DNA from: Limnanthes douglasii subsp. nivea
Taxonomy: Eukaryota; Streptophyta; Magnoliopsida; Brassicales; Limnanthaceae
Assembly (NCBI GenBank): GCA_036936605.1
Contig: JAUPFV010000003.1
Span: forward strand, 104,541,278-104,605,277
DNA: 64,000 nucleotides
Direction of reading: 5' to 3'
Shown here in pieces: positions 56,760-64,000 of this stretch (positions are counted from its first letter, which is position 1; every line of letters starts with the position of its first letter). The position numbers and the translations under genes were made by a program. Under the pieces are notes generated by a model. That model saw nothing but the letters and a program-made list of their open reading frames with translations, had not been told where the DNA came from and searched no databases.

Positions 56760-59564
56760 TTAGGGCTCGTTCCCTTCGGTTTTTTCCTTACCTTCATCTT
56801 TCTCTTGCTTTTTTCCTTCATCTTCATCTTGCTTAGGACTATTGGCATCAATACTTGAACTTTCATCATACCCCTCATCGGAATCAATCCCCACTTGGTG
56901 AAGAAACACCATGTTTGCCACCATAGGGAAGGGTATGGCAAGTTATCTTATTGTATGGTACGAACTTCCACAGGGCTCCAAGGTTCTTTTTTGGGAAGGT
57001 CTCATGGAATAATAAGACCATATCCGCTTTAATACCCTCTTCCCTCTTTTCCATAGAGTCCACCCCACCGGCAGCATACTTCTCCACTGTTGTAGGTATC
57101 TATTCAGTTTGATTTCACTTTAAAGAAGTAATTTATTCTTCTTTATCTTTAAGAAGTTTCTCTAACTTCCATTTCTCTGCGGATAGAGTGATAATGGTTC
57201 CTGAATTAGTGGTTTGTTGATCCTTCAAAGACTTAGTCTCTTTAGAAGTAGTTGTTTCCAGTTCAGAATATTTGGTCTGAAGGTCTTCCTGGGCAATCTT
57301 GGCCTTTTCTAAATCAGTACTCAGTTGTTGGTTCTTTTTGCCTAAATCCTCCACTATCTGCTGTTCGGCTGAAATGGAATTCTTTAAGTCTTGGTTGGTT
57401 GTGCCAAGAGAAATAATATCTCTATCCTGAGCCCTAGCTTGCCTTTCCAGATCAACTATTCGCCTGATGTAGCCCAAGACTGCATGACCCTATGTATCAT
57501 CCTCATTTGATATCAAAAGATTCACTTTCGTAAATCAATGCATTGGGAAAAGGTTCGATCAAAATCCTCCTAATCGCACTCATTAAAATACATGTTACAT
57601 AGGTCTTCCAGATTAACTTCACCTTCAATAGTAGGTTGATTGGTTGTAGGAACCGTTGGAGAAGGGGTTTCAGCTTGAACATTTTTGTGTGAAGGAACTT
57701 TAGTTGGAAGAGTATGAGGAACGGTTGTAGGTCAGGGTATTATCTCTGATCCTAGGGTGACCTTCTTATTTTTCCTAGCCCTTCGGTCACTACCCTCTTT
57801 GCGTATTTTATGATATCTTTTCTTAATTTGAGGTGGATGCTCTGATCTTTCGGTTTCACCCACTGTTACAGCAACAACGTCTAACAGGGCACCATTGATC
57901 CCTTCAGGATTATCCGACCCACCCACTTCGGGAATCCGATGTGATGGGTTAACTTCCTCTTTTTTCTTCTGCTTATTTTTTATCTTGTCCAGATGAATAG
58001 GGGATTTATTTCAAGCTGGTAAGTAGAATTTCTCGTCCTTTTCCTTAGTTCTTTTGAGGATGATCTCCGATGAGGGAGGAGTAATAAGCTGCTCTCAAGT
58101 GAGCTCCATATTTCCACTTGTGTTTTACAAGTGGGCTCTTACCATGTCTTCAACAGTGAAACGGTTGTGGAAGCCAATACCCCACTTCTTTGAGGCCCAT
58201 TGGTTTAATTTGGTGAAGGTGGTCTTCCCAACCTCCAGGTGCTCTGAATTTTTGTTTGAAAATACTACAAAATAAACACAATAGTGAGTTTGGTATAGAA
58301 AAATAGAATCTAAATACTAGCAAAATATCTGAACAGAAGTAACCTGAGCTCTTCCAGTATCTGGTCAATTGGCTTCAATTCTCTTTGGTGGTTATCTTTT
58401 TTCCATTCTCCCAAGCCCTGTTTATGTAGAGAACATGAGTCCTTCATGCTTTCTCTACCTCCAAAAAATCATTAACCATTTTATAATCGTTCCGTGTATT
58501 GTACTGATAGAAGGGGATGTGGTGGTTTCTACACAAGCTAGCCACGACAGCAAACTGCTCTATGGGCATTAGAATCCTTGACAGTCTCAAAGCGATAATG
58601 ATGGCCTATAGAGTATACCATGCATTGGGGCTCCGTTGGCTTGGGCAAAGCTTTATGAAATGAAAATACCTTACTAATTCTGGATCTTAGAGGAAATGAA
58701 GACCCCAGTTTAACACCTCAGTGTATACTACTATCTCCTCGACTTTACAGTCCATCAGAGTTTCCGGAGGGATGGGTATCCTCACCTTAACAAACTCCGG
58801 AAAGCCCCATTTTCTCCTATTACCATCCAATTTGGCAGTATGTGTATACACATAAGAGATTTTATGAAGGGCCAATAAGTACTTCATACTAACCTTGTAG
58901 AAGTTGGGCCTTATTTTCCCCTCTAGGCACTCCGGAAGTGCTTTGGTATTTGGCATCCCCACTTTTCCTCTGGTAATCCGAACTGCTGTGATATCTCCAG
59001 TATTTTCGGACGTCTCCAGTGGGGTATCTTCCTCATAGTCCTCCATAATGCTTGGTCGTTGATCGGCCGATTTAGCACCTTTAACTTCTTTCTCTTTTTG
59101 AGTAAGTTCATTATGGGAAAGTGATGGATTCGGATTTGAAGAGAGTCGGGCAAAAGTTTCTAGTTCCCCTGAGTTAACATTCTTTGAGGATGGAGGGGTA
59201 ATTTTGGCTTTGAAGAGTCGAGTAACTCTTTGGGATGTAACGTTCTCAGAATCTGACCCCAGAGCAATGAAGAGTGAAGGTTTTTTGACACTTGAAACTA
59301 TTTATGTTTGGAAAAAGACTTTGCACGTATGTGAAAAGAGGATTCATAATCTAAGGTAGATAAAGTTGGAACAAAAGGATTTTTTTCTAAATACCAAGGT
59401 TTTGGATGAAGATGAACTCTTGTCCGGTTACGGTACTGTTCGGCTAATCACTCCACTAGAAGAAGCAAAGAGCCCTGCAATGATTCTTGCTTCCTTTCTT
59501 TCTTTTCCAACTCATATAGATACAACTAGAATCCTTTTATCAGAGTAGTTCTAGTTGTGAACAT
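56760..59564 (-). pseudogene. aORF protein of Tat element B, PF04195-like
   Basis: ATG at 59564 (MFTTRTTLIKG), decayed through 59050. The PF04195-like core at 59046-58687 is open: ALPECLEGKIRPNFYKVSMK, RKWGFPEFVKVRIPIPPETL and LNWGLHFL; the remaining core is in other frames to about 58380. Intron at 58265-58343. Then a Lys-rich/DRRARKNKKVTLG segment (57732-57926), a coiled coil (57477-57133: YIRRIVDLERQARAQDRDII..) and the C-terminus KADMVLLFHETFPKKNLGAL with an acidic/Lys tail ending at 56760. More decayed than A and D. Confidence 0.8.
58265..58343 (-). other. phase-1 intron in aORF B (79 nt)
   Basis: Minus strand: ..TGGAAGAGCTCAG then GTTACTTCTG...TTTATTTTGTAG then TATTTTCAAAC. It lies at the same codon and in the same phase as the A and D introns. 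Confidence 0.75.
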
Positions 59565-59670
59565 ACAAATCTCTCTAACGATGAACGAATCAAAGATTCA
59601 AGCTTTATCTCTGTAGAAACTAAAATTTGAAATTTTTTCTCACTCCAGAAATAGAAATAGTTAACAATTG

Positions 59671-59840
59671 TATATATATATATATATAGAATAAAACACT
59701 TGAGCACTTCATCTAGGGAAGATGAATCATCTAGGTAATGATTAAGGACTGGTAACCTAGGTAACTTAGTTTTTCAAAATATAGGTGCAAGTACCTACAA
59801 AAAAAGGGCTGAGAGGTCAAAGTGGAAACTGACACGTGTA
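59671..59840 (-). promoter_or_regulatory. putative antisense promoter of aORF B (G-box + TATA)
   Basis: GACACGTGTA at 59831-59840 (last palindrome base changed, CACGTG core intact), a TATATATA run at 59671-59688, and the aORF ATG at 59564. Spacing about 155 bp and about 110 bp. The block AGCCCTTTTTTT after the G-box on the minus strand parallels AGCCGTTTTT of A and D. Confidence 0.6.
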
Positions 59841-60016
59841 ATTCAGAGCTCTCAATTAAAACCGATTTTAGGACTCATTTATTACTAAGAGAAAAGCCCT
59901 TTGGATCTGATCAAGGTTTTCTTATACACAATTAGTTGTTCTAAAATATTCTGATCCAAGTCTTTTTTTAATAATTAGCTCTTCCAAAATATTTTTGAAA
60001 GAACTAAAGTGGCTAT

Positions 60017-60384
60017 TGATAGGGTCGAATATTTTTTGGAAGACCACTAAGACAAAATCCGATGGGCAATTAGGACACTCTGCACCAAATTTTTGATGGA
60101 CAATAGACCCAAGTGGAATATCACTCTGTTGTGTGCTACACCTTTCTGGTTTTGGAATTTGGAAACATTAAGGTGGATCTGAGTCCAAGATCCGACCCAA
60201 ACGGCCCATGGGTCACAAACCAAGAGTATAAATACCCCAATCAACCACATTTAATGGGTTGAACATTTTCTAATAAACTTAACTACAGGCACATACCTTT
60301 TTATCTTTTTATCTTCTACATTAAAAAATAATACTATTAAATAGAAGACCAAAAATACCCTTTGATCAGAAATAATTCACACCA
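60017..60384 (+). repeat. second LTR of Tat element B
   Basis: ACTAAAGTGGCTAT precedes TGATAGGGTCGAAT. TATA box TATAAATA at 60227-60234; ends ..TTCACACCA. It aligns along its length with 50697-51067. It is followed by a PBS and gag, so it serves as a 3' LTR for the sequence on its left and a 5' LTR for the sequence on its right. Confidence 0.82.
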
Positions 60385-62238
60385 AATTGGCGACCATAGT
60401 GGGAGGCGACGGTGCCTGAATAGTGAATTCAAAACCACTTAGTAGGAAGGCTAGTTCAGATATCATTGAGGAATGGATCTTAGCATGCATGATGTTCCAC
60501 CTTCAGGGACTGAGGCTCTATTTCAAGGAGGATAAGGAGTGACTCATGGAAATATCCATTGTCACAATCGAGATAAAGGACAATTCATGCAATATGAACG
60601 TGATCAATTGAGGGCTAAAATTAAAGCTTTAAGGGCCAAGAAGCAAGCTAAAAAATAAGTAAAAGAAAACTCTGATGCTTCCAGAGTCAACCCTACAGAT
60701 GAGTCTGCTGACAATGAGATGTCCACAAAGACTCATGTCAGCTCTAAAAAACACATTGGTTTAAACGAGTTGTGAGTTTAACTTTAAAGTCTTCTGATAG
60801 TTCGTCATATGACTCAAACATTGAGAAGTAACTTTCATCCAGTAGTGATGAGGGTCGTCTGAAGAAGAAATGAAAGCTCACCAAGTAACATCCAAGAAAA
60901 ACGGACATTATAAAAAAGAACAAGTGCTAGGGAAAAGCGAAGGGTTCAGCCAATCAACACATTGATCATATATTGCTTTATGATAAAATTTGATAGCTCC
61001 AAGATGGAAACGTATAATGAAAGGAAAGATCCGGACAACCATCTCGAGAAATTGAAAAACTTTATGATAAAATTTGACGATGATTATAAACTGTTATGCA
61101 GGGCTTTCTCACAAACTTTTAAGGTAAGTTCCCTTAAACGGTACAATAGTCTTCCTCAGGGATCTATTAAGAATTTTGACATGTTTTTGGTGGCATTCCA
61201 GAGATAATTTGTTGGAAGCAATGAGCTTAAAAGGAATGGTGATACTACTATTCATTGTTCCCAAAACCCAAACAAATATTTGAATGAGTATATTAGTAGG
61301 TTTGTGAACACCAAGAATGGGCTTGCTGATTGTTTTGAACATGTGGCAATTTCCTCTTTAAGACAAGGTTTGAATCTGAGAAATTTAGTTGATTCAGTAA
61401 CCCTGAAAAAGCAATACTTTTTGGACGGTTGTTAAATTAATTTGGGAAACAAATCACAGTTGAAGAAACAAAAGAAGTCTAAAGTGCCTCGTCAGAACAA
61501 ATTTGTTACTACAACATCAACCCCGCAAACGAAAACTCAATCCCAGCCTATTGTCAATTATAAGTCAAAACAATCCGGACAAGGATCACATCGGTCCAGA
61601 CAAAATCAGTCTAATCAAAACCAACAGGTTAGAAGCAAGAGATACCCTTGTGTTCAGCCTAAATGATTTGCTGAGCTAGGAGAAAGTGTGGCAACAATAT
61701 ATGATAAAACTAAGGCTAATATACATTTTAGAAGGCCAGCTCCACTACAATCCCCTAAAGATACTCGAAGTACCCACTTCTGTAAATATCACAATGATAT
61801 GGGTCATGACACACATGATTTTATATCATTGAAATAAGAAGTTTAAAATCTCATTGAGAGGGGAAAATTGGGTGTCTTTGCTAAAAGACAAGGGGGCAGT
61901 AGACCGTAAAACACTCAATCCAATATTAATGACCCCCAAACGACTTTGTTAACCCTTCCCGAAACATCCAGACAGGAGGACGCCATGATCATTGTTGAAA
62001 GGTTTGATGTGGACACTGAATATCTTGATCATGATCACGATCAAAATCAGTTGGGGTAATAATGAGTGATTCAGTCACGGTTTCCAATCTGGTGAAGTTT
62101 TTTGAATCATTAACCATATTTGAGGGAGACACTGCAATAACACCCTCAAATTGTTCAAGAAAAATTCATGTCAACAGTTTGACTACTCAGTTGGAAGGAA
62201 AGATATTTGCACACCTTTACCAAACTCCTACTCCTCTC
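60385..62238 (+). mobile_element. second, truncated Tat B internal region (PBS + gag)
   Basis: The PBS TGGCGACCATAGTGG at 60388 is followed by gag in several frames. The N-terminus parallels 51088-51600. The capsid core, intact across the region deleted in the first copy, is open at 60962-61207 (FDSSKMETYNERKDPDNHLE, FMIKFDDDYKLLCRAFSQTF), then YNSLPQGSIKNFDMFLVAFQ, LADCFEHVAISSLRQGLNLR. The tail has KYHNDMGHDTHDF. Similarity to element B stops near 62238, inside the segment before protease (HLYQTPTPL), so this unit is truncated. Confidence 0.82.
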
Positions 62239-62745
62239 TAGGTTTAGGTTCTCTTAAAACATTCAATAGTATATACATAGACCAATAATATCAAATGAAA
62301 ACATTAAATGCATAGGTGTGATATATTGGTTTTCTTTTGGTCTTGTCGTATGGCATGTACAACTAATACGATGGAATGTCCTACATGTGTCTGGACTACC
62401 ACAAAGATCAATCGGGATAGTAGATTTTGGTGTGCTTTATGTTGGAATTGATACCACGACACCAAGATAATCTCTTTAATGGGAAATGATCATGTATAGT
62501 TCGTTAAGGTTTGAAACAATCATACAAAATAAAACAATGTAAACAATAAGACAAATGAGGTTTTCTATTTTTTATCAGCTACACTTTATAACCTAATTTT
62601 AGTTTCCAACCATAAAATACCGAACCAATTTTTTTTATATATATAAACCTAGAAGTTAATAATCCAATCGACATCATACAAACCCATTAATTCAGGAAAC
62701 TAATTATATTTTAAGGAACAAATAACTTGTTAAAAAACTTTATTT
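62239..62745. other. AT-rich stretch, no gene seen
   Basis: Begins where Tat similarity ends. No ORF or repeat supported. Confidence 0.5.
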
Positions 62746-63002
62746 GCATACCAAGTATGTATAATACTCATACATTAAACAATTAATCATTATATTCCGT
62801 GTCTAGTAGTTATTTCATACCAAGTCGTAAAGAGTATAACTGCATACCAAACATTTCCATAAATTGATATATTAAATAACTAATCATCCTCTAGTAGTAA
62901 CTTCAAACCAAGTATGTATGATATTTCATTTCTAGTGGTAACTACCTACCAAGGATTTTCATACTTTTATATCTTAAACAATTAATAAATATAATCATTC
63001 TA
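62746..63002 (+). repeat. degenerate repeats with an A(T/A)ACCAAG motif
   Basis: About four to five imperfect units with CATACCAAGTATGTAT, ..TTAAA(C/T)AA(T/C)TAAT.AT and TCTAGT(A/G)GTAACT blocks, of variable length (about 40-75 bp). Confidence 0.55.
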
Positions 63003-63019
63003 TTTGCAAATGTAACCTA

Positions 63020-63970
63020 TATCGGTTTTTTGCAGCAATTTGAACTTCATCATTGATTTTGTTTTGCTCTAGGAATCGGAATTAGAAACATCGACATCCC
63101 ATCAAGAAATAGTCGATAATCTTTCCATGTAATCAACACGTGTAACCGGAAAAACTAGAGGAAAATGATCTCATATTCACGTGTTGAAGAGTGCGATACA
63201 CCAAATCGTAGTCTTGATCACTTACAATGAGGATTCTCAGAGATGATAATGCAAATATTCCAACAACGTGGTACCTCAAACGTAGCTCGGAACCTGCTCG
63301 ATCAAGTCTTGTAAGGGGGACACAAACTTGTAATTGACGTACGTCTTGCTATTGTCATCAAGTAGACTAAATCCGAACATGTGAATAATATAAGCACATA
63401 CAGCCTGATACACCATCTCGTCAGTGAGCAAAAATAAAATTTACGTAGGCCTCACCGTTAAACCTGTTGCAGAGAAACTGTGGCCCAAACCGATCCATTT
63501 GTAGTTTTCAGTCTCAACTCTAAGATCATCCTCATCTAGACCTAAGAATGTGGCAACATTGCAAACGGCTTAAACTTATCATCTCTGACCGGAATCCTAA
63601 CAACGTCACCATCGACCTCGATACCTAATATCGTATGGACATCGTCAAGAGTGATACTCATCCCACAAAATCTGAAATAGAAACTGTTTATTTTTTTTAT
63701 GTTAACGCTCTATGAAAACCTCTAGAATAAAAGGTATATATCTATATTGAGAATAATGACTCGATTACTCTTCCAAAAGGTGTGGCGTCCAAGAACACTT
63801 TAACCCTAATAAAACATATATCAACCACAAATAATAATAAATAATAAAATTACGTCTTCCTACCAAACATAATAAGTAGTATAGTCTTTGAATATCTCAT
63901 GAAAGAGATCAGGTAAACGAACAGGAGGTGGAGGTCGTCGTCCTCTATGGGTAGAACTCGACGATAGAAA
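63020..63970 (-). pseudogene. plant mobile domain (PMD/MAIN-like) pseudogene
   Basis: Minus strand, from the right edge: PPPPVRLPDLFHEIFKDYTT (about 63930), then FCGMSITLDDVHTILGIEVD and GDVVRIPVRDDKFK (about 63670-63560), then VYQAVCAYIIHMFGFSLLDD, NSKTYVNYKFVSPLQDLIEQ, VPSYV.GTTLLEYLHYHL (about 63420-63230). This matches the PMD layout 'EMTITL.DV..ILGL.IDG..V' plus 'AYL....G..LF.D.S...V...YL..L.DL......WG...LA.LY..L'. Several stops. PMD genes are plant-specific and occur both as host genes (MAIN, MAIL1) and inside transposons; this copy cannot be assigned to either. It may extend beyond the window. Confidence 0.7.
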
Positions 63971-64000
63971 AGTGGGTGAAATTGGGAGTAGAATCGGAAG

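Larger units (their letters stand above)
50697..60384 (+). mobile_element. Ty3/gypsy Tat-lineage retrotransposon B (two LTRs)
   Basis: 5' LTR (50697-51067), PBS (51071), gag, protease, pol, conserved post-pol motif, 61-bp tandem repeats, 3' hairpin, antisense aORF with promoter, and second LTR (60017-60384). At 9.7 kb it is the only Tat copy here with both LTRs. The LTRs differ at roughly one base in eight to ten over their first 220 bp by eye, so the insertion is old. Internal deletions affect gag (about 51940) and RT (about 53442). Another PBS and gag follow the second LTR. Confidence 0.85.

Overview
This window looks like repeat-rich, AT-rich nuclear DNA from a flowering plant. It holds Ty3/gypsy elements of the Tat lineage (the one with a second, archaeal-type RNase H and an antisense ORF), Ty1/copia remains, plant L1-type LINEs, a Stowaway-like MITE, a Mutator-like MITE, a FAR1/MULE transposase relic, a plant-mobile-domain relic and a broken plant RLCK-VII protein kinase. 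I found no intact host gene, rRNA, tRNA or CRISPR array. Nearly every coding stretch carries stops or frameshifts, so the insertions are old. The species cannot be named from this evidence.

Layout. 1-7751: Tat element A on the plus strand, with broken pol (protease, RT, RNase H, archaeal-type RNase H, integrase), then a large antisense ORF (aORF, minus strand) and an LTR. 7752-11382: a decayed gag and unclear sequence. 11383-14747: Tat element D, inverted, with its LTR and aORF (plus strand), cut by a 5'-truncated LINE (14748-15858). 15859-19528: tandem repeats, an (AT)n tract and an unidentified decayed ORF. 20128-21715: RLCK-VII kinase pseudogene. 22641-26740: degenerate copia element. 27361-28681: degenerate integrase of another Tat family. 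29230-31280: FAR1/MULE relic. 32041-36723: Tat element C with pol largely deleted, an aORF, a 778-bp Mutator-like MITE inserted in that aORF, and an LTR. 36724-40491: AT-rich sequence without clear genes. 40492-45330: nearly full-length LINE on the minus strand. 45500-45698: Stowaway-like MITE. 47359-48240: tandem repeat with a 328-bp period. 50697-62238: Tat element B in a tandem LTR-internal-LTR-gag arrangement. 63020-63970: plant-mobile-domain pseudogene at the right edge.

The most interesting signal is the antisense gene carried by the Tat family. Four copies (A, B, C, D) place a G-box palindrome GACACGTGTC (one base changed in B), then a TATA-like box about 155-170 bp later, then the aORF ATG about 85-110 bp after that, all inside the element between the aORF and the 3' LTR and pointing away from the LTR. 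Three copies share a 78-81-nt phase-1 GT-AG intron at the same codon. Two copies share a hairpin about 34-40 nt past the aORF stop. This is the layout of a complete Pol II gene riding antisense in a retrotransposon. An intron in that orientation cannot be removed from the sense genomic RNA, so it would survive retrotransposition. Antisense ORFs in Tat elements are already known; the promoter, intron and 3' hairpin architecture is what I infer here.
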